Assembly (NCBI RefSeq): GCF_900156045.1
Contig: NZ_FTMX01000006.1
Span: forward strand, 62,001-126,000
Length of the DNA stretch: 64,000 nucleotides
Reading direction: 5' to 3'
From: Peribacillus simplex
Lineage (GTDB): Bacteria; Bacillota; Bacilli; Bacillales; DSM-1321
Shown here: one piece after another, positions 50,372 through 58,417 of the stretch
Position numbering within the stretch: position 1 is the first letter of the stretch
How the letters are laid out: every line of letters begins with the position of its first letter
Made by a program: the position numbers and the translations under genes
Notes under the pieces: model-generated
Told to the model about the DNA's origin: nothing
Databases searched by the model: none
The model's input: only the letters and a program-made list of their open reading frames with translations

Positions 50372-51586
50372 GTGAAACGTTATTTATGCAGCATCATTAT
50401 TGGAATGGTTGTCATCTTAAGCATCGGGACCTATTATGTCAAAGTAGCTTCCTCCGCTTCCAGCCTTCCAAAGTATACGTTCAAGACACTGGAAGGCAGC
50501 GATAAAGAGCTTGATCCGGTGATCATAAATGGTACGCTTCAAAATAGCAGTACTTTTTATGAACCTTTAACAATTGAATCCAATACAACGACATATGCCA
50601 GTGAAAGGTCTTACTTGGAGAACTTAACTGGAAGACAAGATCAGAAAATTGAAAGATTAGTAAAAGAACATCGTTCGTTTATGCGTGGCAAGGATTCCAT
50701 TAGTTCTTTATATGAAGACGATGATTTTCTCGCTTACGCTTGGGTGAATAGCGATTTTACGAATAACGGCAAAATGGAAGCGGAGTTTGATATCGGTTTA
50801 CTGGAGAAGAAGGACGAAGAGGAAACTTCATTCCAAATTAAACTTCCCGATCAAGAGAGAATCATGAATGTTGATGTCAGGGATGTACAATTGGTCCATT
50901 CAAAACTACAGGTGTTAACGATGATCGATGTGAATTCAAACAATGAGAAGCAAACAAAAGAGGTTCATCTGTATACGATCGATGTAGCCAATAAAAAAGT
51001 CTTGAGCGATAAAACCCTTGTATCTGAATCCTTTACTTACCCTAATCAAGTTGATTTTGAGATGCCAATTGAAGTTGCTCCTTCCCAGCCAAACAGCATG
51101 GTTTTAATTTCGTTAATTAAAGGAGTAAATCATGAGGAGGGTCCCTTTGAGGAAAAACTAAAAGAAAGCAAGCTGATATCTTATAATTATGAAACGGAAA
51201 AATTAGAAACAGTTAAAAAAGGACCGCTTAGCCTTGACATAGCAAGATCAGGATATGCAGACGGGAAAAACCTATATGCAGTTGAAATGAAATCAGGAAA
51301 ATACCGCATTAAAACATTTGACCTCAGCAGTCAAACGTTAACGAATGATACGGAGCTTGATATGGCTGTTAATAAAAAGGCACAATACTTTGCTGCCATT
51401 AAGAACGAACATGTGTATTTCCTATTAGGCAACGAAGTGGATCAAGACGTTTTAACATACAAGCCTGCCAAACTTCTGATTGCAGATATAAAGACTGGAA
51501 AGACTTTATATAAAGGTGAAACAGTCATAAATAAAAAGAACAGCAAAGGTTATGGACTTATTATCGATGAATTGGAAATAAAATAA
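50372..51586 (+). CDS. exported protein of the ABC operon
   Basis: The protein of about 404 residues has an N-terminal signal anchor (YLCSIIIGMVVILSIGTYYV) and a large extracellular part with beta-propeller-like repeats (VHLYTIDVANKKVLSDKTLV, YRIKTFDLSSQTLTNDTEL, KLLIADIKTGKTLYKGETV). It resembles accessory proteins of Ytr-type operons. GTG 50372 sits nine bases after AAGGAG; GTG 50363 is too close. It is probably an extracytoplasmic sensor or partner for the exporter. Confidence 0.7.
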   Translation: MKRYLCSIIIGMVVILSIGTYYVKVASSASSLPKYTFKTLEGSDKELDPVIINGTLQNSSTFYEPLTIESNTTTYASERSYLENLTGRQDQKIERLVKEHRSFMRGKDSISSLYEDDDFLAYAWVNSDFTNNGKMEAEFDIGLLEKKDEEETSFQIKLPDQERIMNVDVRDVQLVHSKLQVLTMIDVNSNNEKQTKEVHLYTIDVANKKVLSDKTLVSESFTYPNQVDFEMPIEVAPSQPNSMVLISLIKGVNHEEGPFEEKLKESKLISYNYETEKLETVKKGPLSLDIARSGYADGKNLYAVEMKSGKYRIKTFDLSSQTLTNDTELDMAVNKKAQYFAAIKNEHVYFLLGNEVDQDVLTYKPAKLLIADIKTGKTLYKGETVINKKNSKGYGLIIDELEIK

Positions 51587-51605
51587 GGACCTACTAAAGC
51601 TTTAA

Positions 51606-51648
51606 ATAAAAAAAGGGATATCCCCAAATGGGATATCCCTTTTTATTT
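51606..51648. terminator. terminator shared by the ABC operon and ywoG
   Basis: AAAAAGGGATATCCC pairs with GGGATATCCCTTTTT around a five-base loop, between convergent genes. Confidence 0.9.
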
Positions 51649-52846
51649 AAATGGAAGCCAAGTTCGTTCTGGCTGTACGTTCCTTCTTGCCGTGCAAGAA
51701 GTAGTAAAGGACGGAGGTTGCGATGACCAAAACGCCCAGGATGACATAAAGTGTGCTATACCCTGTTACTGGAATGATGAATCCCAGAATATAAGGGCCG
51801 AAACCAAGTCCTGCATCAAGCATGATAAAGAAGGTGGACGTTGCCATCCCCATTCGGTGAGGCGGAGTCAGTTTAACGGCAATCGCCTGCGAGCTTGATT
51901 GCATATTACCGAATCCAAGGCCGATGAGGAAACCAGCAGCCAGTAAAGTCAAACTATTGGTTGTGATACTTAAAAGCAGCAAGCCGATCCCGAAAACTAT
52001 GAACGCCGGATACATAATGAAGTTCGATCCTTTCCGGTCCATTAATGGTCCTGAGAAAGGACGTGATAACAATACGGCTACTGCGTATACTACAAAGAAG
52101 AAGCTTGCCGTATTGACCAGATCAATTTCAATGGCATAAAAACTGATGAAAGAAAGGACACTGGAATAACAGAATGCCAATAACAGAGTGATGATTGAGA
52201 TGGGCAGTGCCTTAGGTTCAATGAAATTGGAAAGCTTGAATCCTTTGCTTTCCGTAACTTTTGCCGTCACTTTCAATGCCGGGACATACAGGAAGAATGC
52301 AGTAATCAAGCTGATTACCCCTAAAGCCAGGCAGAAACTGAAAATCACTTGGAAGCTTGTATGTTGAGCCATATACAGACCGATGAAAGGACCGATTGCC
52401 GTCGCAAGTGTCGCGCTCATGCTGTAATAGCCGATGCCTTCTCCCTTTCGAGTTGCCGGGATGATCTGGGCGACAATCGTTCCCGTCGCAGTACTCGCCA
52501 TCCCCATCGCCATCCCATGGATCAGGCGGTTAACAAGCAGGAAGCCAATTCCAAGGTCCACAAAATATAGAAGTGTTGTCAAAGTGAAAAAGATCAAACC
52601 TATGAATAATGTTTTCTTACGGCCGATTGAATCAATGAAACGGCCGATGAACAGACGTCCGATTAACGTCCCGATAATAAAAATTCCCGATATGAGTCCG
52701 GCTTCGCTTGTAGAAGCATCCAATTCATTAACAGCATAGATGGCAAGCGTCACCATCAGTAAATAAAAGATTAATGTTATGAAAAAATTGATGGACGAAA
52801 CGATGACAAAGTCCTTCGTCCACAGTCTGGTTCTGAATTGATCCAT
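51647..52846 (-). CDS. ywoG: MFS efflux transporter, YwoG type
   Basis: The 399-residue protein has twelve predicted helices. MFS motif A is between helices 2 and 3 (GRLFIGRFIDSIGRKKTLF) and repeated in the second half (SRPFSGPLMDRKGSNF). It matches the YwoG drug/metabolite efflux group. A MarR regulator gene lies 12 bases upstream on the same strand, as in B. subtilis ywoHG, so transport is probably induced by a small aromatic or toxic compound. Confidence 0.87.
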   Translation of the reverse strand: MDQFRTRLWTKDFVIVSSINFFITLIFYLLMVTLAIYAVNELDASTSEAGLISGIFIIGTLIGRLFIGRFIDSIGRKKTLFIGLIFFTLTTLLYFVDLGIGFLLVNRLIHGMAMGMASTATGTIVAQIIPATRKGEGIGYYSMSATLATAIGPFIGLYMAQHTSFQVIFSFCLALGVISLITAFFLYVPALKVTAKVTESKGFKLSNFIEPKALPISIITLLLAFCYSSVLSFISFYAIEIDLVNTASFFFVVYAVAVLLSRPFSGPLMDRKGSNFIMYPAFIVFGIGLLLLSITTNSLTLLAAGFLIGLGFGNMQSSSQAIAVKLTPPHRMGMATSTFFIMLDAGLGFGPYILGFIIPVTGYSTLYVILGVLVIATSVLYYFLHGKKERTARTNLASI

Positions 52847-52858
52847 GTTAGTATCTCC

Positions 52859-53287
52859 CTACTTTATAATGTTATTTCTTATTTCGCCCATGATACGTAT
52901 GGCTGCAAGTTGTTCCTCCTCAGTGATCCCTTTCAAGATATCCTGTTCGTATCGATCGATTGTCACGCGGACTTCGCTGTAGATCTTTTTGCCAAGCTCC
53001 GTAAGCCGCATTCTTTTCTCGCGTTTATCTTTGCTGGGCACATGCTCGACATAACCCAGCTCTTCCAAGCGGGCAATGGTCCTCGTAATCGTGGGTTTTT
53101 CCACACTTTGATAATTGGCAAGCTCTACAAGCGTTGCCGAATCATAATTGAATAAGAAATGTAAAATGGACCATTGCGCCCTGTGTAAATCATGCTTACC
53201 AAGCTGGATATTAAGATTATTTTCAAACGGACGGTACAGCAGTAAAAATTGCTGAAAGAACTTTTGGTAAATCTCTATCAGAAACAC
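52859..53287 (-). CDS. ywoH: MarR-family regulator, YwoH type
   Basis: The 142-residue winged helix regulator has the MarR core: QWSILHFLFNYDSATLVELA, VEKPTITRTIARLEELGYVEH, DKREKRMRLTELGKKI. The start is uncertain: GTG 53287 overlaps its ribosome binding site and no ATG lies near the family start; CTG 53281 is possible. Palindromes in the 60 bases upstream suggest autoregulation. Confidence 0.85.
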   Translation of the reverse strand: MFLIEIYQKFFQQFLLLYRPFENNLNIQLGKHDLHRAQWSILHFLFNYDSATLVELANYQSVEKPTITRTIARLEELGYVEHVPSKDKREKRMRLTELGKKIYSEVRVTIDRYEQDILKGITEEEQLAAIRIMGEIRNNIIK

Positions 53288-53304
53288 CCCTTATACTTAA
53301 TATA

Positions 53305-53338
53305 TAGTTACCTTTAGTAATTGTTACCCTCGGTAACT
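53305..53338 (-). promoter_or_regulatory. MarR operator candidate
   Basis: GTTACC-CTC-GGTAAC at 53323-53337 is a perfect palindrome, and another GTTACC lies at 53307-53312. It lies within 20-50 bases of the ywoH start. Confidence 0.6.
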
Positions 53339-53397
53339 ATAATAGCAAAATAAATCCTTTCTGTCCACTCGGATTTGAAGTGCTTAAAAGAACCAAA

Positions 53398-53830
53398 CTC
53401 ACGAGTAAACGCCAAAAATTCACGAGTAAAACGACGAAATTTACGAGTAAACTGTCGAAACTTACGAGTAAACGGGCCAAACTCACGAGTAAAACGACGA
53501 AATTCACGAGTAAAAGGCGTAAACTCACGAGTAAACGCCAAATTCACGAGTAAAACGACGAAATTCACGAGTAAAAGGCGTAAACTCACGAGTAATCGCC
53601 AAATTCACGAGTAAAACGACGAAATTCACGAGTAAAAGGCGTAAACTCACGAGTAAACCGTCGAAATTCACGAGTAAAACGCCGAAATTCACGAGTAAAC
53701 TGTCGAAACTCACGAGTAAACCGCCCAAACTCACGAGTAAACCGTCGAAATTCACGAGTAAAGGGCGTAAACTCACGAGTAAAAGGCGTAAACTCCCGAG
53801 TAAACGCCGAAACTCACAAGTAAACCGGCC
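53398..53830. repeat. tandem repeat, 21 units of 21 bp
   Basis: The constant ACGAGTAAA alternates with a variable stretch of about 12 bases (for example ACGACGAAATTC or AGGCGTAAACTC). Unit starts are 21 bases apart from 53401 to about 53817 except for two 19-base steps. Units at 53485, 53506 and 53527 recur as a 61-bp block at 53546 and nearly at 53607. The last two units are degenerate. It opens spurious frames of seven-residue repeats on both strands. Confidence 0.92.
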
Positions 53831-53902
53831 AAAAGCGGTCATATTTCTTCTGTATGTTTCAAATTTAAAGAGGACCATTGATCTTGGATGGCCCCTTCAT
53901 CA

Positions 53903-54553
53903 TCATACATAATAGTTGGCATAGCTATATTGGCCGTTATGTCCATCTTTACTTTTCTCGGGCTTTTCGGGTTCTGGGCCAAGTGAAAAGGCATCGATCA
54001 ATATGAATGCACCGAAAACTTGGGTCCAGCTGCCTAGTAAAAGAATTTGTTCTCCCATTCGTTGTTTTTCATTTAAAATGAAAATATTTCCGATCGATTC
54101 CAAAAAAGAACCGGCTGCAATGAGGCCATTTCCCTTGATCTCAAAAGAGCGTGAAAGGGACTCCTCCGTCAGTGATGCCCCGAATGCTTCAAAAGCGGCA
54201 CCTAGGCCTTGGATTCCACTGCCGATTGCATCGGTTCTGGTGCCCTCCTCCTCTGAACCATTCAACTGCATATCTATTCCAACTGCATTTGCCGTATTGC
54301 CAATAGCCTCAAGCCAAGCACCGAATATGAAATAGGTTTCTATACTTTCATTTTCCGGGTTCAGCATTTTCGAACGGCCGATTGCCTGCAGCGAATTTCC
54401 AACGGCTTCAATGCCATTCCCTTTAAGGACCAGGTCTTTTCCGAGGTTAGTGCCCGTTAAAGTTTGCCGGGTTTGCCCGATTGCACCTACAAGTGTGCCG
54501 ATGCCAAGTAACCATGCTCCTGAAATAAGGAGGTCCTCTCCATGAGTGATCAT
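53903..54553 (-). CDS. DUF6944-type repetitive protein
   Basis: The 216-residue protein consists of about six imperfect repeats of 28-35 residues: (L/F)I.GAWLLGIGTLVGAIGQ, LKGNGIEAVGNSLQAIGR, FGAWLEAIGNTANAVGID, IGSGIQGLGAAFEAFGAS, IKGNGLIAAGSFLESIGN, LLGSWTQVFGAFILIDAF. Glycines and hydrophobics alternate; no cysteine. This is the pattern of the DUF6944 repetitive proteins. AAGGAG precedes the ATG. Function unknown, perhaps membrane-associated. Confidence 0.78.
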   Translation of the reverse strand: MITHGEDLLISGAWLLGIGTLVGAIGQTRQTLTGTNLGKDLVLKGNGIEAVGNSLQAIGRSKMLNPENESIETYFIFGAWLEAIGNTANAVGIDMQLNGSEEEGTRTDAIGSGIQGLGAAFEAFGASLTEESLSRSFEIKGNGLIAAGSFLESIGNIFILNEKQRMGEQILLLGSWTQVFGAFILIDAFSLGPEPEKPEKSKDGHNGQYSYANYYV

Positions 54554-54682
54554 ATCTCAAACGCTCCTTAAAAGTGGTTAGATTATATTATTCAGGAAAC
54601 AGTGTTTGTTTACATATTGCTTTAACCGGCACATTTAAAAGTAAACCAATTATTGGTATAATGGCAGATGGGGGAGATGAGA

Positions 54683-55162
54683 TTGACTTTTAACAATTTA
54701 TTGCAAATGATCATTGCTGCACTTTTCCTTATTGTTTTTACGTTCTGTACCTGGTATGAAGGCAGCGAAATCATGGATAGACCTTGGGAATGGAAGTACT
54801 CCACGTATTTCACACAAGTAGATGATGATCAGGCGATGGATGCAGGTGATATTTCGAATTTCGATCATTTCGTGTATGCCGCAAAATTCAAACCGTTATT
54901 TCCATTTCTTATGGTTCTTACCGCATCGTACTTAATCATACTTACGGGATATATCCTATTTAAAAGAAGTATTAAAAAAGTGGCTCTATTCTTGTTTGGA
55001 TTGGGTGTCCTTTTTCTGCTTTCAACTGGTTTTGTATCCAATTCCCCGACTGTTGGAGGAAATATCTTTCAAGCATTTTTTCTGATAGGCGGAATGATAG
55101 CGATAATAGGTGCAGCGCTATATTATTTCCGGATGCTAACAGGATTACATACTGAAATTTAA
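54683..55162 (+). CDS. DUF4306-type membrane protein
   Basis: The protein of about 159 residues resembles B. subtilis YjdJ: FCTWYEGSEIMDRPWEWKYS, FDHFVYAAKFKPLFPFLMVL and three to four membrane helices. The TTG at 54683 follows GGGGGAG at normal distance; ATG 54668 and 54677 overlap or precede that site. A good terminator follows. Function unknown. Confidence 0.72.
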   Translation: MTFNNLLQMIIAALFLIVFTFCTWYEGSEIMDRPWEWKYSTYFTQVDDDQAMDAGDISNFDHFVYAAKFKPLFPFLMVLTASYLIILTGYILFKRSIKKVALFLFGLGVLFLLSTGFVSNSPTVGGNIFQAFFLIGGMIAIIGAALYYFRMLTGLHTEI

Positions 55163-55167
55163 AGTTG

Positions 55168-55195
55168 CAAGGCTGCCGATGTGGCAGCTTTTTCT
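55168..55195 (+). terminator. terminator of the DUF4306 gene
   Basis: AAGGCTGCC-GATGT-GGCAGCTT followed by TTTTCTTTT. Confidence 0.8.
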
Positions 55196-55424
55196 TTTGC
55201 AAAATGTTGATGGATGATGACACAAAATAACGAAAAATAATAGTCATTTTCACGAAATTCTTAGATTGAACTTCACTGAAATATAGCTTACGGTTAGTAT
55301 ATTACCGGCGGTGAATCGGTTCAGACCTTTAAAAAATAAATCATACCGTTGCCGCTAAAGAAGTGTGATGCAGTTGGAAAAAAGTTATCCAGTGATTGAA
55401 GAAATAAAGTGAAAAGGTGATAAT

Positions 55425-56072
55425 ATGTCAGGCAAAATCAAAATTGAACAGCCAAAGATCCCTCAAGACTTAACTCAAGCGAACTTTCAGGAAATATATT
55501 ATCAAGATGAGCCTTATCTGGATTCATGTTTTATAACCAATTGTACGATCGATAGAGAAAAGATGGACAAAATCGTATTATCACAGGTAGTTTTTAAAAA
55601 TGTGACATTCAGCGATGTATCTTTCAGGAATATCGAGCTGACGGATGTCATTTTCGATCATTGCGATTTGACGAATGCCGATTTCATGGGCGGCTCGATT
55701 CATCGGGTGGAATTCAAAGAGTCCAAACTATTAGGCATTAACCTGTCTGACGCGAGTTTAGGCAATGTCTACTTTGAGAATTGCAACTTGAATTTAAGTG
55801 CTTTTGGTTATTCCAGTTTAAAGCAAGTGAAGTTCGATCATTGCTCATTGGAAAGTGCTGATTATTATGAGTGTAAATTCATAAAAGTGAAGTTCGAAAC
55901 ATGCAGATTAAATGAAGTGAACTTTTCCCGGACACCGCTCAAGGGAATTGATATTAGCAGTTCCACATTCCAAAGGCTTACCGTTTCCCTGGAAGATTTA
56001 AATGGATGCGAAGTTTCCCCGGACCAAGCAATAGTTTTTGCAACCATACTGGGGCTGAAAATTAAAGAGTGA
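55425..56072 (+). CDS. pentapeptide repeat protein
   Basis: The 215-residue protein contains a right-handed quadrilateral beta-helix of pentapeptides from about residue 55 to 180, with A(D/N)LxX-like runs such as IELTDVIFDHCDLTNADFMG and ESADYYECKFIKVKFETCRL. Similar proteins can mimic DNA or bind gyrase, but no specific QnrB/MfpA-type signature is evident. AAAAGGTG precedes the ATG. It is monocistronic with its own terminator. Confidence 0.87.
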   Translation: MSGKIKIEQPKIPQDLTQANFQEIYYQDEPYLDSCFITNCTIDREKMDKIVLSQVVFKNVTFSDVSFRNIELTDVIFDHCDLTNADFMGGSIHRVEFKESKLLGINLSDASLGNVYFENCNLNLSAFGYSSLKQVKFDHCSLESADYYECKFIKVKFETCRLNEVNFSRTPLKGIDISSSTFQRLTVSLEDLNGCEVSPDQAIVFATILGLKIKE

Positions 56073-56112
56073 ACCTTTTAAGATGGAAAAATGACTCAAT
56101 GGAGCTGAAACG

Positions 56113-56143
56113 AGGGACCACCGAATTTGGTGGTCCTTTTTTG
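56113..56143 (+). terminator. terminator of the pentapeptide gene
   Basis: GGACCACC-GAATTT-GGTGGTCC followed by six T residues. Confidence 0.88.
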
Positions 56144-56270
56144 AGTTGGCTTGTCGCTAACTGTTGGCGATTTGTAGTAAAAATGGGCAGCTTGCATATG
56201 AAAGTACGGAATGTTTGCACAAATGCAGGATTACTTTACAATATTTGTTAAGTGGAAGGGGGATTGAACG

Positions 56271-56957
56271 TTGATTATCAATAAGGTCACTTTATATAGT
56301 CATGCATGGGATGAAATGCGGAATTTTTATGTTGATGTGTTAGGATTTGAGTTACTATCACAAACTGATGATGTATTTGAAATGAAGGCAGGGGAAAGTG
56401 TGCTTGAAATCAAAAAATATCATCACAATGAAAAGCCTTTTTATCATTTTGCCATGAACATACCGACCAATTTATTTACTTCGGCAAAAGCCTGGGCGAA
56501 ATCAAAAGTGGAATTGACTAGAGAAGATGATTATGACGAAGTTTATTTCAGCTATTCTGATGCACATGCTTTTTATTTTACAGACCCTTCAGGCAACATT
56601 GTCGAGTTTATATCGAGATATTCCGTATCACCCAAATCCGAGGCTAAGTATTTTTCAGCTCAAGACGTCCTGTGCATCAGTGAAATAAACATTACGACAG
56701 ATGAAGTCAGGGCTTTGGGAAACCAGTTGATCAGTAATGGTGTACCTGTAAGGAATGGTGAAGAAATAAGTGAAGATGGATTGAATTTCATGGGGGAACA
56801 TGAAGCGGGTTCGTTTTTACTTTTAGGTCCAAGGAAACGGCGGTGGATTTTTTCGAATAAAGAGTCGAAAATCTTTCCGCTTTCGATAGTCATAAATCAG
56901 CAACTGGATATTTCAATGGATGGCAAAGGATTTATGGAATTGAAAAAAGTGGAATGA
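56271..56957 (+). CDS. VOC-superfamily protein
   Basis: The 228-residue protein has a glyoxalase/bleomycin-resistance fold: VTLYSHAWDEMRNFYVDVLGFELL in the first module, and AFYFTDPSGNIVEFISRY ending the first domain, followed by a second, more divergent half. The substrate is unknown. The start is TTG with GGAAGGGGG upstream. Confidence 0.8.
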   Translation: MIINKVTLYSHAWDEMRNFYVDVLGFELLSQTDDVFEMKAGESVLEIKKYHHNEKPFYHFAMNIPTNLFTSAKAWAKSKVELTREDDYDEVYFSYSDAHAFYFTDPSGNIVEFISRYSVSPKSEAKYFSAQDVLCISEINITTDEVRALGNQLISNGVPVRNGEEISEDGLNFMGEHEAGSFLLLGPRKRRWIFSNKESKIFPLSIVINQQLDISMDGKGFMELKKVE

Positions 56958-57112
56958 TATTTTGGTAACACTTCATTCGACCGATTCCATCATGAAAGCT
57001 AACGCAGAAGCAGGGCTGCCTGCCGTTGGTGTATCTCCAAACCACCATTTAATCTTATTACTGATTAATAAATGAAGAAACTTAATTAAAGATGAACAGG
57101 AGTTTGATGAGA

Positions 57113-57508
57113 ATGATGAAAGTCACACCTTTCTTGATGTTCGAAGGAAATGCGGAAGAAGCAATGAATTATTACACATCATTAATCGAAGGATCAAAAA
57201 TAACCAGCATGATTAAGTATGGTGCCAATGAAGCAGGTACAGAAGGGAGTGTCATGCAGGCCACCTTTACCTTGAAGGATCAGGAATTCATGTGCATCGA
57301 TAGCAATGTTAAGCATCAATTTACGTTTACACCTTCGTTTTCAATATTCCTTACATGTGATAGTGAAGAGGAAATTGACAGGCTTTATTCGAGCTTAGCT
57401 GATGGCGGGCAGGAGCTGATGCCATTGGGTGATTATTCTTTTAGTAAGAAGTTCGGGTGGATATCTGATAAATTTGGTGTTTCCTGGAAGCTTACTCTCC
57501 CAATATGA
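57113..57508 (+). CDS. PhnB-like VOC protein
   Basis: The protein of about 131 residues begins MMKVTPFLMFEGNAEEAMNY and contains the PhnB/3-demethylubiquinone-like VOC pattern (FMCIDSNVKHQFTFTPSFSI, DGGQELMPLGDYSFSKKFGW, KFGVSWKL). It is a common Bacillus protein whose activity is unknown. ATG 57113 and 57107 are both possible starts. Confidence 0.83.
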   Translation: MMKVTPFLMFEGNAEEAMNYYTSLIEGSKITSMIKYGANEAGTEGSVMQATFTLKDQEFMCIDSNVKHQFTFTPSFSIFLTCDSEEEIDRLYSSLADGGQELMPLGDYSFSKKFGWISDKFGVSWKLTLPI

Positions 57509-57516
57509 ATAACGTG

Positions 57517-57547
57517 AAAAAAAGCCACTGAATAGTGGCTTTTTTCA
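57517..57547 (+). terminator. terminator of the PhnB-like gene
   Basis: AAAGCCACT-GAAT-AGTGGCTTT with T-run. Confidence 0.88.
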
Positions 57548-57651
57548 GTTTGTTTGACCAAAGGTGTTCGTAAGTGACACCCCGGGCCATGAGATCCAGA
57601 CGGTCGAAAAAAGTGCGAACCAACTTTTTTAACGAGACCTGGTTGTACTAC

Positions 57652-57774
57652 ATGATTTCCACTCCAGGTACTCGCTTTCCGTGGGCGGTCCGGGAGCCTC
57701 CTCCGCGCCTGTGGGGTCTCCCTTGCACACGCTTTTCCCGCAGGAGTCTCGCACACCCGCTCCAATCAACCTTG
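57652..57774. repeat. dispersed repeat, direct copy
   Basis: Contains CACTCCAGGTACTCGCTTTC, GGGCGGTCCGGGAGCCTCCT, CCTGTGGGGTCTCCCTTGC, GCAGGAGTCTCGCACACCC and ends CCAATCAAC. Confidence 0.82.
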
Positions 57775-57800
57775 TTTAAAAAATTCAGATAGAAACCGTT

Positions 57801-57842
57801 TCGCGGAAAGGGAGCGGATTTCTGAAATCACCTGGAACGTTT
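57801..57842. repeat. dispersed repeat, right-end fragment of an inverted copy
   Basis: Only CGGAAAGGGAGCGGATTTCT and following bases remain, about 42 bp, then a shortened tail (AAAAAACTGTAGAGAGACTC). Confidence 0.7.
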
Positions 57843-57975
57843 ATTAAATAAAAAAACTGTAGAGAGACTCTTGTTTCTATAAGGGATGAAAAAATTTTTT
57901 ACTTGTAAAAATTTTTTTACCCATTAATAAGGATTCCCCCATCAACAGCACGTTGATTTTTCCTCAAGCATAAGT

Positions 57976-58149
57976 ATGGCCCAACTAATTCCCTTGATAT
58001 ATACCCCATTCACTCCTGATGTTTCTGAAAATTCCAACATTGGCATGAGGATTGCTAGATTAAAAGTAATATCACATATTGACGACGGCAGAAAGGGGGA
58101 CCATGAAACTGCGGCGGCTCAGTACTTATCAAGATTGCTGCGCAGGTGA
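57976..58149 (+). pseudogene. possible remnant of a larger gene
   Basis: A frame of 57 codons (MAQLIPLIYTPFTPDVSENS ... DDGRKGDHETAAAQYLSRLL) reads like the C-terminus of a folded protein. It has no ribosome binding site, and a stop codon 45 bases upstream of its ATG cuts off anything before. It is not recognised. It may be a degraded gene end or chance; another frame over the same bases is continuous with DUF3311. Confidence 0.25.
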
Positions 58150-58216
58150 TGAATCGAAGGTATCAATGTTCGTGTTACCACATTTAGTTCATATCATTAG
58201 ACAAGAGGAGAATCTC

Positions 58217-58417
58217 ATGAAACCAATTTATTTTCTTTCTTTAATTCCTGTAATCGCCATACTTGGCGGGCCTTTTTGGGCTAATAGTATCGAACCGTAC
58301 ATTCTTGGCATGCCGCTATTCTTTTTTTGGAACTTTTCGTGGCTGATCTTTACCGCTTTAGTCGTTTTTATCATTTATATGCTAGATCCCAAGAATAAAG
58401 AGAGGGAAGAGAAATGA
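58217..58417 (+). CDS. DUF3311 small membrane protein
   Basis: The 66-residue protein (MKPIYFLSLIPVIAILGGPF ... GMPLFFFWNFSWLIFTALVV) has two membrane helices and is the DUF3311 type that accompanies SSS transporters. AGAGGAG precedes the ATG at 58217; a longer upstream extension in the same frame lacks homology. Four-base overlap with the symporter gene. Confidence 0.85.
   Translation: MKPIYFLSLIPVIAILGGPFWANSIEPYILGMPLFFFWNFSWLIFTALVVFIIYMLDPKNKEREEK

Noticed and set aside
53314..53878. Frames of seven-residue repeats on both strands over the tandem repeat
   Set aside because: A 21-bp period keeps several frames open automatically; no start signals, and the DNA constant block rather than any protein is preserved.
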